From assembly GCA_021647905.1 (NCBI GenBank), contig JAKITW010000007.1:1-63581 (forward strand): a DNA stretch of 63,581 nucleotides, written 5' to 3'. Under the pieces are notes generated by a model. It was not told the origin of the DNA, searched no databases, and saw only the letters and a program-made list of their open reading frames with translations. Made by a program: the position numbers and the translations under genes. The stretch comes from Desulfobacterales bacterium. GTDB lineage: Bacteria > Desulfobacterota > Desulfobulbia > Desulfobulbales > BM004. Shown in pieces: positions 1-9,386 of the stretch; the first letter of the stretch is position 1; every line of letters begins with the position of its first letter.

Positions 1-44
1 GACAAGCTATGGAGCGCTGGTCGTTGCCCGGAATAGAATATTTT

Positions 45-132
45 CTGACCCCTGACCCCTGACCCCTGACCCCTGACCCCTGACCCCTGACCCCTGACCC
101 CTGACCCCTGACCCCTGACCCCTGACCCCTGA
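45..132. repeat. Heptanucleotide tandem array (CTGACCC)n
   Basis: About 12.6 uninterrupted copies of the 7-bp unit CTGACCC, ending 11 bases before the ATG of the DHH-CBS-nucleotidyltransferase gene. The array occupies the place where the leader and ribosome binding site should be, and no good Shine-Dalgarno sequence is left between array and ATG. Seven is not a multiple of three, but the array is outside the reading frame. Copy-number change would therefore alter promoter or leader spacing, not the protein. This effect is inferred. Confidence 0.95.
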
Positions 133-143
133 AACAATACGCC

Positions 144-2801
144 ATGCAGGTAATCACCACCCATTTGAATGCCGACTTCGATGCCCTGGCCGCGATGGTG
201 GCGGCCAAGCAACTCTATCCAGAGGCGCATCTTGTTTTTTCCGGGTCCCAGGAAAGGAATCTGCGTGAATTTCTGGGCCAGGCCCTTCCCTATACTTACG
301 AATTCAAGCGGGTCCGCCAGATCGATCTGACCAAGGTAACCCGGCTGATCGTGGTCGACACCCGCCAGGCCCGCCGGTTGGGCAACCTGGCCCAATGCCT
401 GGACAACCCAGGAATCGAAATTCATATCTATGACCATCATCCGGACATGCCCGGCGATCTGCACGGCAGCGTGGAAGTGGTCCGGCCGCTGGGGTCCACC
501 TCGACCATCTTCTGCCAGCTTTTTCAGGAGCGAAAGATCGCCCTGAGCCGTGAGGATGCCTCGCTGCTGCTGCTGGGCATCTACGAGGATACCGGCTCCT
601 TCACCTTTTCCACCACCACTCCCGATGATCTGCGGGCCGCGGCCTGGCTCCTTGCCCAGGGGGCTGACCTGCAACTGGTATCCCAGTTCGTGTCCCGGGA
701 ATTGACTTCCAGTCAGGTGGCCCTGCTCAACGACCTGATCAGGCAGGCCACCAGTTATTCGATTCAGGGGATCGACATCGTGGTGGCCAAGCTCACCATG
801 CCCGAATATGTGGACGAGTTTTCCCTGATTGTCCGCCAGTTCATGGTCATGGACAACCTTGACTGCCTGTTCGCCCTGGCCGGCATGGGCGACCGGATTT
901 ATCTCATTGTCCGGAGCCGGATTCCCGAGGTCAATGCCGGCGAGATCGCCCGCGAGTTCGGCGGCGGCGGCCATGCCTCCGCCGCCTCGGCCACGGTCAA
1001 GGATCTGACCATGATCGAGGCCGAGGAGAAGCTGGTGCGGCTGCTGCACAAGCATGTCCGCCCCCAGAGCGTGGCCAGCGAACTGATGTCCGCGCCGGTG
1101 ATCTCGGTGGGCCCGAATATCGCGATCAGGGAGGCCAACGAGATCCTTACCCGCTACAACATCACGGTGCTGCCGGTGATCAAGGGACCGCATAAGATCC
1201 TGGGGATGATCTCCCGCCGGGTGGTGGAAAAGTCAATATTTCACGGGCTCGGCGACCTGCCGGTGAGCGAATACATGACCACCGACGTGGCCACCCTGCC
1301 GCTTTCCGCCACCCTGGCCGATATTCAGGAGATGATCATCGAGCACCGCCAGCGCTTGATTCCGGTGGTGGATGACCAGGGCGGGGTCAAGGGGGTTATC
1401 ACCCGCACCGATCTGCTTAATCTACTGGTCAATGATCCCGGTCATATCCCGGGCGAGCCGCCCGGCGGGGAGGACCGCTCCTATGCCGAACGGCACCGCA
1501 ATCTCAACAGCCTGATGGTGGAGCATCTCGGCCGGGAGATCATCGTGCTGCTCCGCGACATCGGCGAGGTGGCCGAGCAGAACCAGTGGGCCGCCTATGC
1601 AGTGGGCGGGTTTGTCCGCGACCTGCTGCTGCGGATCAAAAATCTTGACCTTGATATCGTGGTCGAGGGGGATGGCATCGCTTTTGCCAAAAAACTGGCG
1701 CAAAGGCTGGGCGGCAAGGTGCGCACCCATGAGAAGTTCAAAACCGCGGTGGTGATTCTGGCCAACGGGTTCAAGATCGACGTGGCCACGGCCCGGCTCG
1801 AATATTACGAGTATCCGGCGGCCCTGCCCACGGTGGAGTTGTCTTCAATCAAGCTTGATCTCTACCGCCGTGATTTCACCATCAACGCCATGGCCATCCA
1901 CCTCAACCCGGACCGGTTCGGGACCCTGGTCGATTTTTTCAACTGCCAGAGCGATCTCAAGGAGAGACGGATCCGGATCCTGCACAACCTGAGCTTTGTC
2001 GAGGACCCCACCCGGATCTTCAGGGCGATCCGTTTCGAGCAGCGCATGGGGTTTCAGATCGGCAAGCATACCGAAAAGATGCTCAAGAACGCGGTGAAAA
2101 TGAACCTGTTCGACCGTTGTCGCGGCCGCCGCTGTTTCGGGGAACTCAAACTGATCATGTCCGAGGAGGACCCGATGCCGGCCCTGCGGCGGATGGCCGG
2201 GTTCGACCTGCTCAAATTCATCCTGCCCGGGCTGAAACTGGACAAACGGCTGGCAGTCACCCTGGCCGAAACCCAGAAGGTACTGGCCTGGCATCGGCTC
2301 CTCTACCTGGATACGCCCTGCCGGTCGTGGATGGTCTACCTGCTGGTGGTGATGGCCCCCTTTTCCATGCGCAAGCTGGTAAATTTCTGTGCCCGTTTCG
2401 AGGTGCCGGAGCGGTACTGTCTCCTGCTGCGCCGGATGAAGGAGAGGGGGGATAAGATCGTCCGGGTCCTGAACCAGGGACGGGTCATGCGGCCCAGCGA
2501 GATCTACTGGCTGCTGCACGGACTTGAACATGAAGGGCTTCTCTACCTGCTGGCCCTGGCTCGGAGGAAAAATGCCAAAAAGGCGGTTTCGATGTACGTC
2601 ACCAAACTGCGCACAGTGACCACCTCGGTGCGGGGCAGTGACCTCAAAAAAATGGGCTATCCGGTGGGCCCGCTCTACCGTACCATCCTCAACCATCTTC
2701 TGGAGGCCCGGCTCGACGGCCTGGTAAGCACCCGGGCCGGGGAGATCGCCTTTGTGAAGAAACATTACCCCCTGGGGCCGGACCAGGGGGGGTATGCCTA
2801 G
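144..2801 (+). CDS. DHH phosphoesterase / CBS pair / tRNA nucleotidyltransferase fusion
   Basis: An 885-residue multidomain protein. The N-terminal DHH phosphoesterase carries DFD (residues 11-13), VDTRQ (71-75) and DHH (97-99), followed by a DHHA1-type GGGGHASAA motif near 274. A CBS pair spans about 306-428. A class II polyA-polymerase-type nucleotidyltransferase head begins near 486 (GGFVRD, then the DLDIVVEG acidic motif), followed by the helical tRNA-binding region. In Desulfobacterota this architecture is the usual CCA- or A-adding tRNA nucleotidyltransferase; the DHH part may act on small nucleotides and the CBS pair may sense adenylates (inferred). ATG 144 is the first start after the heptamer array. 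Its stop overlaps the convergent citrate synthase stop by four bases. Confidence 0.93.
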   Translation: MQVITTHLNADFDALAAMVAAKQLYPEAHLVFSGSQERNLREFLGQALPYTYEFKRVRQIDLTKVTRLIVVDTRQARRLGNLAQCLDNPGIEIHIYDHHPDMPGDLHGSVEVVRPLGSTSTIFCQLFQERKIALSREDASLLLLGIYEDTGSFTFSTTTPDDLRAAAWLLAQGADLQLVSQFVSRELTSSQVALLNDLIRQATSYSIQGIDIVVAKLTMPEYVDEFSLIVRQFMVMDNLDCLFALAGMGDRIYLIVRSRIPEVNAGEIAREFGGGGHASAASATVKDLTMIEAEEKLVRLLHKHVRPQSVASELMSAPVISVGPNIAIREANEILTRYNITVLPVIKGPHKILGMISRRVVEKSIFHGLGDLPVSEYMTTDVATLPLSATLADIQEMIIEHRQRLIPVVDDQGGVKGVITRTDLLNLLVNDPGHIPGEPPGGEDRSYAERHRNLNSLMVEHLGREIIVLLRDIGEVAEQNQWAAYAVGGFVRDLLLRIKNLDLDIVVEGDGIAFAKKLAQRLGGKVRTHEKFKTAVVILANGFKIDVATARLEYYEYPAALPTVELSSIKLDLYRRDFTINAMAIHLNPDRFGTLVDFFNCQSDLKERRIRILHNLSFVEDPTRIFRAIRFEQRMGFQIGKHTEKMLKNAVKMNLFDRCRGRRCFGELKLIMSEEDPMPALRRMAGFDLLKFILPGLKLDKRLAVTLAETQKVLAWHRLLYLDTPCRSWMVYLLVVMAPFSMRKLVNFCARFEVPERYCLLLRRMKERGDKIVRVLNQGRVMRPSEIYWLLHGLEHEGLLYLLALARRKNAKKAVSMYVTKLRTVTTSVRGSDLKKMGYPVGPLYRTILNHLLEARLDGLVSTRAGEIAFVKKHYPLGPDQGGYA

Positions 2802-4126
2802 GCTTCCTGACCGTTGTTTTCCGGTTTTCTTTCCGCCATGGGCACGAAAGGCCGCTGTTTGGGACCGACATAGATCTGGCGCGGCCGGTTGATCCGCGAA
2901 TCGGGATCGTCCCACATCTCCTTCCAGTGGGCGATCCAGCCCGGCAGCCTGCCCAGGGCGAACATCACCGTGAACATGTTGGTGGGGATGCCGATGGCCC
3001 GGTAAACGATGCCGCTGTAGAAATCCACATTGGGATAAAGATTACGTTCGATGAAGTAGTCGTCGCTCAAGGCCGCCTCCTCCAGTTCCTTGGCAATATC
3101 CAGGAGCGGATCGACCACATGCAGGGAATCAAGAACCTGGTCGCAGGCCTTCTTGATGATCCGGGCCCGGGGGTCGTAATTTTTGTACACCCGGTGACCG
3201 AAGCCCACCAGCCGGAAGGGGTCGTCAGGGTCCTTGGCCCGGTCGAGATATTTGATATAGTCGCCGCCTTCTTCGTAGATCCGCTCCAGCATCTCCACCA
3301 CCGCCTGGTTGGCGCCACCGTGCAGCGGTCCCCACAGGGCGCTGATTCCGGCCGAAATCGACGCATAGAGATTGACCCGGGCGCTGCCCACCAGCCGGAC
3401 CGCCGAGGTCGAACAGTTCTGTTCATGGTCGGCATGGAGGATGAGAATCTTGTTCAGGGCCTTGACCACCACCTCGTTGATCGTATAGGGCTTGACCGGC
3501 GAATCGAACATCATGTTCAGGAAGTTGGCGCAGTAGGTCAGGTCGTGCCGGGGATAGATCAAGGGCTGGCCGATGGATTTTTTATAGGAAAAAGCGGCAA
3601 TGGTCCGCACCTTGGAGAGGAGCCGGGCCGCCATCCGGTCGATATCCTCGGCCGGGTTGTCGATCATCTCCGGATAATAATTGCTCAGGGTGTTGACCAT
3701 TGAGGAGAGGATGGCCATGGGCTGCGCATTGGGCGGAAAGCCGTCAAAGAAGTGGATCATATCCTCGTGGAGCATGGCAAACCGGCCCAGCAGGGTACTG
3801 AATTTTTTGAGTTGCTTTTCAGTGGGCAGGCTGCCGTGGAGCAGCAGGTAGGCCACCTCGACAAAGGTACAGTTCTCCGCCAGTTCGGCAATGGGATAGC
3901 CGCGGTAGTTGAGCACACCCCGGGCCCCTTCGAGAAAGGTGATTTCGCTGGTGCAGGAGCCGGTGTTCATGAAGCCGCTGTCCAGGGTGATATGCCCGGT
4001 TTCAGCCCGCAGCCTCCTGATATCGATGGCCTTTTCTCCTTCAGTGCCGATGATGACCGGCAGATGGTAGGTCTTTCCGTCCAGGATCAGAGTTGCCTGC
4101 TCCCGGGTGTTTTTTTCTTTCGACAT
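2798..4126 (-). CDS. gltA: Citrate synthase
   Basis: A 442-residue type II citrate synthase that condenses oxaloacetate and acetyl-CoA at the entry to the TCA cycle. The catalytic regions are all visible: HADHEQNCST, PLHGGANQ, GFGHRVYKNYDPR and a late YPNVDFYSG containing the catalytic aspartate. The N-terminal small beta domain typical of the hexameric Gram-negative form is present. The gene converges on the DHH-CBS fusion gene, and both stop codons share CTAG. Upstream it is divergent from thiE across a 196-bp spacer. Length and motifs are complete, so an active enzyme is expected. Confidence 0.97.
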   Translation of the reverse strand: MSKEKNTREQATLILDGKTYHLPVIIGTEGEKAIDIRRLRAETGHITLDSGFMNTGSCTSEITFLEGARGVLNYRGYPIAELAENCTFVEVAYLLLHGSLPTEKQLKKFSTLLGRFAMLHEDMIHFFDGFPPNAQPMAILSSMVNTLSNYYPEMIDNPAEDIDRMAARLLSKVRTIAAFSYKKSIGQPLIYPRHDLTYCANFLNMMFDSPVKPYTINEVVVKALNKILILHADHEQNCSTSAVRLVGSARVNLYASISAGISALWGPLHGGANQAVVEMLERIYEEGGDYIKYLDRAKDPDDPFRLVGFGHRVYKNYDPRARIIKKACDQVLDSLHVVDPLLDIAKELEEAALSDDYFIERNLYPNVDFYSGIVYRAIGIPTNMFTVMFALGRLPGWIAHWKEMWDDPDSRINRPRQIYVGPKQRPFVPMAERKPENNGQEA

Positions 4127-4322
4127 ATCCAGATTTCCTTGTATTCTGTCGTGCCGGCCGTAAGGGACACGATGATTGCGGTTTCGCGAGCATTACCGTT
4201 GTGGCGGTTCAGCCCGGAGGATGTTGCAGCCTGTATTCGGGATAAGTTGAGGCTTATCTCGTGAAGTCCACCCAAAAAAAATTAGTATAGAAGAAATTTG
4301 ATAACGATTCAAGAGGCAGGCC

Positions 4323-5024
4323 ATGAAGACGATGGAAGCGGATCATAACCACACCCCTGTCCATGGCAGGCGGATGCGGATTTTTCGAGACGAGGTCACG
4401 GTATACCCGGTGTCCTGCGAACGGCTGGCCAGCGGCCGCACCGACCGCGAGTGGCTGGCCGCGGTATTGGCCGGCGGCGCCCGCATCGTTCAACTCCGGG
4501 ACAAGGATGCGGATGACCGCACCCTGTACGAAAAAGCGGTTTTCTTCCGGCAACTGACCCGGGCGGCCGGGGCGTTGCTGATCATCAACGACCGGGTGGA
4601 TATCGCCCTGCTGGTCGACGCCGACGGGGTGCATCTGGGCAACTCTGATCTACCGGTCCGGGAGGTCCGGCGACTGGCGCCGGAACTGATCATCGGCGTG
4701 TCCGCCAATACCGTCGAGCAGGCCGCCACGGTGGATGAACGCGGGGCCTCCTATTTCAACATCGGGCCGCTCTATCCCACCAGGACCAAGGAGGGACTCT
4801 CAACCTTTATCGGCCTGGAGGCGGTGGCTCGATTTTCCGCCTGTTCCGCGTTGCCCTTTACGGTGATGGGCGGGATCAAGCCGGACCATGTCCCGGACCT
4901 GGTGGCGGCCGGCGCGGCCCGGATCGCGGTGGTCACCGCCCTGACCCGGGCCGGGAATATCGAGGCGGAAACCAGACGCTGGGTGGAGGCAATCCGCCGG
5001 GCCCGGGATAATAAAAGGGAATGA
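4323..5024 (+). CDS. thiE: Thiamine-phosphate synthase
   Basis: A 233-residue TIM-barrel protein of the ThiE family, which joins HMP-pyrophosphate and thiazole phosphate to give thiamine phosphate. Visible family motifs are QLRDKD (pyrimidine binding), NDRVDIALLVDADGVHLG (phosphate and magnesium binding), GPLYPTRTKEG and the C-terminal MGGIKPDHV. An AGAGG-like ribosome binding site precedes ATG 4323. The first ~20 residues look like a poorly conserved extension, so a later start is possible. No other thiamine genes are nearby. The next gene begins 37 bases downstream. Confidence 0.93.
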   Translation: MKTMEADHNHTPVHGRRMRIFRDEVTVYPVSCERLASGRTDREWLAAVLAGGARIVQLRDKDADDRTLYEKAVFFRQLTRAAGALLIINDRVDIALLVDADGVHLGNSDLPVREVRRLAPELIIGVSANTVEQAATVDERGASYFNIGPLYPTRTKEGLSTFIGLEAVARFSACSALPFTVMGGIKPDHVPDLVAAGAARIAVVTALTRAGNIEAETRRWVEAIRRARDNKRE

Positions 5025-5061
5025 TGAATGTCGAATATCGAATATCGAATGGGAAAAGACT

Positions 5062-5724
5062 ATGAAGACCCTTGCTGAACAGACCGCGGAGATCCGGCTG
5101 CTGATGGAGTACGGTGTGCCCGGACAGCACCGGGATGCGGCCATCGAACTGCTGACCCGGCACGGGGAGGACAGTATCGCCCTGAACCTTTTTCAGGAGT
5201 TCTACAGCTTTCTGCCCGAGGCCCGGGAGGACGCGATCACCGTGCTGCGATTACTGGCGCGGCGGCAGGGGATTTTTCTGATCTGCGCCACCACCCTGGT
5301 TGCCGATTACCTGTACACGGTGGGCGGCCAGGGGGCCACTTTTCTCGGGCCTCTCGCCGAGGGGATCTGGGAAAAGGAGGTGCTTGATTTTTTCGGTTTC
5401 AAGGACCGGGAGGAATCTGTGGCCGCGCACCGGGAGCTGGACCGGTTTCCGGTCTATGTTCCGGTCCATCTTAACGACCAACTCTGTCATTTCTGCGCGG
5501 TTTCCAGCGGCGAGGAGCATGTCTTCGGCTGTCCGGCCGAGATCTGCCCCTGGTGCGGCGGTCAGTTGATCGGCTGCAACTGCCGGTTCGAGCAACTGGA
5601 GCGCGACCGGCTGGAGCGGGAAAAGCAGATCAACACCCTGCACGCCATGGTCAATGAAAAAGGGCGGGTCCCCTTTGAACCCGGCCAGGGACCCGCCTAT
5701 CCGGCAATGGATGAGGATGAGTAG
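5062..5724 (+). CDS. Uncharacterised protein with C-terminal zinc-binding cysteine cluster
   Basis: A 220-residue protein that I do not recognise. The first ~130 residues are helical-looking and mixed in charge. A cysteine cluster follows: C142-x2-C145, C157, C162-x2-C165 (CPWCGG) and C172-x-C174, a typical zinc-ribbon or treble-clef arrangement. A charged helix and an acidic tail (DEDE) close the protein. There is no signal peptide or membrane segment, so it is probably cytoplasmic. It lies 37 bp after thiE on the same strand, perhaps co-transcribed, and is convergent with hflC. The ribosome binding site is weak. A metal or nucleic-acid binding role is possible but not shown. Confidence 0.8.
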   Translation: MKTLAEQTAEIRLLMEYGVPGQHRDAAIELLTRHGEDSIALNLFQEFYSFLPEAREDAITVLRLLARRQGIFLICATTLVADYLYTVGGQGATFLGPLAEGIWEKEVLDFFGFKDREESVAAHRELDRFPVYVPVHLNDQLCHFCAVSSGEEHVFGCPAEICPWCGGQLIGCNCRFEQLERDRLEREKQINTLHAMVNEKGRVPFEPGQGPAYPAMDEDE

Positions 5725-5736
5725 AGCGCCCCGCCC

Positions 5737-6666
5737 TTATTTTATCGACTGCAGATACTTATAAAACTCGGAGTCCGAGGAGATGATCAGCCGGGTGTTA
5801 TCGCCCAGGGTCTTGCGATAGGTCTCCAGGCTCTTGGAAAAGGCGTAGAACTCCGGGTCCTGATTATAGGCATCGGCAAATATCCTGGCTGCCGTTGCAT
5901 CGGCCTTACCCTTGATTTCCTGGGCCTCACGGTTGGCCTTGGAGGTGATCTCTTTTAACTCCCGCTGCACCTTGCCCATGATCTCCGCCTTCTGGCCTTC
6001 ACCCTGGGAACGCTTCTCCGCGGCAATCCGTTTCCGCTCCGAGATCATCCGGTCATATACCTTGCGTTGCACCGATTCGATATAGTTGACCCGCTTGAAC
6101 ATCACGTCCACCAATTCGATCCCGTACTTGGGGGTGATCTTGGAGGCGGTCTTGTGGACCAGGGCGGCAATGTTGTCCCGGCCGTAGCGGATCGGTCCGT
6201 CTTCGGCCTGGGCCCCGGAGATGACCATGATTTCCGGCGACCAGTCCGAACTGCGGATGATCTCCACCAGGTTGTTTTTATTGACCAGGTCGCGGACCGT
6301 GCCGTCGATGATGTCGTCGAGAACGGTCATGGCCCGGGTCTGGGTCTTGACCGCCTGCATGAACACCAGGGCATCGGCGATACGCCAGCGGGCGGTGACG
6401 TCCAGGTAGACGAATGTTTTGTCATTGGTCGGGATCTGGTTGGGATCGCCGTCCCAGATCAGGATCCGTTTTTCAAAAAAGGTGGCCTCCTGGATAAAAG
6501 GGGTCTTGTAATGGAGGCCGGCCTCGGTGATCGGGGTGCCCACCGGGCGGCCGAACTGGGTAATCACCGCCTGTTTGCCTTCTGGCAGAATATAGAAACC
6601 CTGCCAGACGGTAACGCCGACGACCAGTACCAGGCCGATCACTATATATCGGATAATCGCATTCAC
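5737..6666 (-). CDS. hflC: HflC, SPFH-domain modulator of FtsH protease
   Basis: A 309-residue membrane-anchored SPFH/band 7 protein. One N-terminal transmembrane helix (about residues 5-25) is followed by the SPFH domain (ILPEGKQAVITQFGRPVG, then GLHYKTPFI) and a coiled-coil segment rich in K, E, A and R. HflC pairs with HflK, encoded 18 bp upstream in the same operon; the known HflKC complex encloses the FtsH protease in the inner membrane. Length and domain order are standard. The gene is convergent with the zinc-cluster gene at 5062, with a 12-bp gap. Confidence 0.95.
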   Translation of the reverse strand: MNAIIRYIVIGLVLVVGVTVWQGFYILPEGKQAVITQFGRPVGTPITEAGLHYKTPFIQEATFFEKRILIWDGDPNQIPTNDKTFVYLDVTARWRIADALVFMQAVKTQTRAMTVLDDIIDGTVRDLVNKNNLVEIIRSSDWSPEIMVISGAQAEDGPIRYGRDNIAALVHKTASKITPKYGIELVDVMFKRVNYIESVQRKVYDRMISERKRIAAEKRSQGEGQKAEIMGKVQRELKEITSKANREAQEIKGKADATAARIFADAYNQDPEFYAFSKSLETYRKTLGDNTRLIISSDSEFYKYLQSIK

Positions 6667-6684
6667 AACATCTCCTCCTGGAGT

Positions 6685-7797
6685 TTAGGGTTTTGTAGCC
6701 GCGGGAGACCCGCCGGTGAGGTTGAGAAAGGGCAGGATCGAACGTTGGTCGCGGTCCAGCACATAGATGTCAGCCAGGGAGGGCAGGACATCCTGCATGG
6801 TCTCAAGGTACAGGCGCTGCCGGGTGACCTCCTTGGCGCTCCGGTATTCCTTGAGCACCGCCAGGAAGCGGGAGGTGTCGCCCTTGGACAGGTTTATCCG
6901 TTCCACTGCGTAACCGTGGGCCTCTTCCAACTGCTCCAGGGCCTGGCCCCGGGCCTTGGGGATCACCCGGTTGTAGGCCTCTTCCGCCTCGTTGACCAGC
7001 CGTTTCATGTCCTGGTCCGCCTCGTTGACCTCGTTAAAGGCCGGCTTGACCGCATCCGGCGGATTGACGTCCTGGAGTTGGACGGTCATGATGTCCACCC
7101 CGCTTTCATAGTTGTTAAGGACGGACTGCAGTTCCTTGGCCGTGGCCGCGGCCAGGATGTCGCGGTTGGAAAGAAGGTAGTCGAAGTCCATATTGCCGAC
7201 GATCCGGCGGATGGCGGTTTCCGACAGGTCGCGCACCGCCTGGCTGATGTCGACCACCTTGAAAATGAAGTCAAAAGGGTCCTGCACCTTGTACTGGACG
7301 ATCCACTCCACGTCGATCACGTTTTTATCCGCGGTGAGCATCAGTGATTCCGAATCATAGCCGGTTCTCTGGTACACGGTCTGACGGGCCGGAGTCTTGG
7401 TCCTGAAACCGAATTCCTCCTTCCGCACCGTTTCCACATCGACCTTCACCACTTCGTCGATCAGCGGTATCTTGAAGTTGAGACCGGGCTGGGCGGTCTT
7501 GCTGTACTTGCCGAAACGGAGCACCACCCCCTGTTCTCCCGGTTCAATGGTGTAGAAAGAGGAATAGACCACCTGGAAGAGGAAGATCAGGGCGATGATT
7601 CCGATGATGCGGCTGACCCCGCCAAAAGGGAAGCCGCCTTTGCCAGCGCCCTGGCCGTGCTTTGGCGGTTCACCGCCGCCGGACTGCTTGCCGGCAAAGG
7701 CGGCCTTGATTTTTTTGACGATCTCCAAAATGAAGTCCTCCGGGGATGGCGGACGGTTGCCCGGACCCCGGGGCGATTGCTGGTCTTGCCAAGCCAT
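6685..7797 (-). CDS. hflK: HflK, SPFH-domain modulator of FtsH protease
   Basis: A 370-residue partner of HflC. It begins with a glycine- and proline-rich cytoplasmic segment (about residues 1-60), followed by a transmembrane helix (about 65-85). The SPFH domain includes TIEPGEQGVVLRFGKY and the LTADKNVIDVEWIVQYKV strand. A conserved VQLQDVNPP precedes the coiled coil, where family members have the same turn. It is the first gene of the hflK-hflC pair. The ~360 bp upstream contain no gene and hold the (CCCTGCA)n array at 8091. Confidence 0.95.
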   Translation of the reverse strand: MAWQDQQSPRGPGNRPPSPEDFILEIVKKIKAAFAGKQSGGGEPPKHGQGAGKGGFPFGGVSRIIGIIALIFLFQVVYSSFYTIEPGEQGVVLRFGKYSKTAQPGLNFKIPLIDEVVKVDVETVRKEEFGFRTKTPARQTVYQRTGYDSESLMLTADKNVIDVEWIVQYKVQDPFDFIFKVVDISQAVRDLSETAIRRIVGNMDFDYLLSNRDILAAATAKELQSVLNNYESGVDIMTVQLQDVNPPDAVKPAFNEVNEADQDMKRLVNEAEEAYNRVIPKARGQALEQLEEAHGYAVERINLSKGDTSRFLAVLKEYRSAKEVTRQRLYLETMQDVLPSLADIYVLDRDQRSILPFLNLTGGSPAATKP

Positions 7798-8090
7798 GAT
7801 CAGCCTCTTTTAGTTGGCCGCTACAGATGAGACCACCGGCCAAGAGGCCGGGGCAGAGTCAAACGCAACGGTGATTGGGATGGGATTTTCCGATTTTTTA
7901 CGAGGTTGTTGCACGTAGTTCGGATTGGATGATCTGACATCATCGCAGAATAACCTTCCGTTTACAAGGATTATTTGTTTCTCATCCGGAAGAATCGCCC
8001 TGCGAAGGGCAGAGGACCCTCCTTCGCCTGATGGCTACGGCGGGCAGGCAGAAAAATATGGGGCAGTGATCGTGGTTCGGATATGATATT

Positions 8091-8155
8091 CCCTGCACCC
8101 TGCACCCTGCACCCTGCACCCTGCACCCTGCACCCTGCACCCTGCACCCTGCACC
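8091..8155. repeat. Heptanucleotide tandem array (CCCTGCA)n
   Basis: About 9.3 perfect copies of a 7-bp unit, immediately after the stop of the rhomboid gene (minus strand) and about 290 bp upstream of hflK. The unit resembles, but differs from, the CTGACCC array at 45-132. The rest of 7798-8160 shows no gene. Confidence 0.95.
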
Positions 8156-8160
8156 GTTAT

Positions 8161-9051
8161 TTATCCCCATGCCGCCAGCCAGGCGAGAACCACGGAAAAC
8201 ATCGTGCCTGCCAGGAGCAGGTTCTGGAACAATGCCCTTTCAAGAATACGGGCGGGAATTGTCCAGGCCAGGCCCCCCAGGATCATGCCGACGATCAATC
8301 CGAAGAAGTGGGCTCCCAGATCGGTATGCTCGCCGCTGCTGCCCAGCAGAGCCAGAAGCGCGACTCCGGCCGCCAGGGGCGCCAGGATCGCCCTGAGTGC
8401 CTGGGTCCGTTTGGTAATGGCCTGATACCCCACCAACAGACCGATGGCCCCGAACACGGCGGTGGAAAAACCCACCGAGTTATGGCTGGGACCGTGCAGA
8501 ACGATATTAAGGTAGTTGCCGAGAACACCGGACAGCAACAGCAGCATCCAGCCCAGGCCGCTGCCCAGGACCCGGCAGAGATAGTGGACCGGAAATCCGC
8601 CGATGATCAGGTTGCCCATGAGATGAGCCGGATCGGCGTGAAGGGTCAGCGCGGTGAGCAGGCGCCACCATTCGCCATTAACAAGGATGGCCTTGCCAAT
8701 GGCCGCCCCGCGGCTGAACCACGGGGCATTGGGACTCCAAGACCCGGTGATTGCGAAAAATACGGCAAGTGCGCCGAGCAGGAGAATCGTGGGCGGCGAA
8801 GAAAACAGTTCAGCACTTTGTCGCGGCGCCGGTGGAACCGGGGGCCAGTTGGCGTTTTCCTGCTCAAAGGCCGCAAGTTCGGCCCGGGCCCGTTCCTGAT
8901 CCTCGGCCGCCACCCGGATAATCCAGTCGGCCGGGGTCTGCTCGACCCGGTGTCCAATGCCCACGGCCGACAGGACCAGGGACCAGAGTTCAATCCGTAG
9001 TCTGTCCGGGGTCGTTGCGGCGATTTCGGTCTGGAGTCGAGAGCGGGGCAT
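8161..9051 (-). CDS. Rhomboid-family intramembrane serine protease
   Basis: A 296-residue polytopic membrane protein. Residues 1-~90 form a soluble domain. The rhomboid fold follows, with about six hydrophobic segments. Key motifs are HADPAHLMGN (His and Asn of the oxyanion region), GFSTAVFG (serine in the GxSx position) and AHFFGL near the C-terminus (catalytic histidine). Ser and His of the dyad are therefore present. Rhomboids cleave transmembrane helices inside the membrane; the substrate here is unknown. The gene ends directly at the (CCCTGCA)n array, and its start lies 62 bp from the att-like tRNA-Glu fragment. Confidence 0.9.
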   Translation of the reverse strand: MPRSRLQTEIAATTPDRLRIELWSLVLSAVGIGHRVEQTPADWIIRVAAEDQERARAELAAFEQENANWPPVPPAPRQSAELFSSPPTILLLGALAVFFAITGSWSPNAPWFSRGAAIGKAILVNGEWWRLLTALTLHADPAHLMGNLIIGGFPVHYLCRVLGSGLGWMLLLLSGVLGNYLNIVLHGPSHNSVGFSTAVFGAIGLLVGYQAITKRTQALRAILAPLAAGVALLALLGSSGEHTDLGAHFFGLIVGMILGGLAWTIPARILERALFQNLLLAGTMFSVVLAWLAAWG

Positions 9052-9112
9052 ACATTACCGGAGGTCAGAGATCAAAGGATGATGCCAAAGAAGGCGGGAT
9101 GCCGGGTATATG

Positions 9113-9159
<47 letters not shown>

Positions 9160-9386
9160 ATACTCAAAGCACACCTCTTCATGATTTCAGTTGGTTATAA
9201 ATGACAAAAGTGGCTCAAAACGGCTAAAACGGACAAGAGAAGCCCTCAAAAAAGCCACCAGCTTTCTTCCGTTTTTTATTCAATGGAGCTTGCATAAAGT
9301 AAAGGTTTTTCTCTTGACAGAGGATGATTATATTATGTAGAGAGTGTAAATAAGTTTACTACCCCTATGGTTTCGACCTAGGGTGC

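Noticed and set aside
45-132. CRISPR-like array
   Set aside because: The repeats are contiguous 7-bp units without spacers; this is a simple tandem repeat.
1845-2915. Long minus-strand open frame of 356 codons
   Set aside because: It is antisense to a clearly conserved gene; high GC third positions create such frames. Similar shadows at 12142-13503, 25272-26705 and 55766-57304 were dropped for the same reason.
8083-9000. Plus-strand 305-codon frame over the rhomboid gene
   Set aside because: It begins in the heptamer array and is antisense to a rhomboid with intact catalytic motifs.
9314-9342. Sigma-70 promoter for the NYN gene at TTGACA 9314
   Set aside because: The nearest TATTAT-like box is only 11 bases away, and no -10 lies at 16-18 bases.
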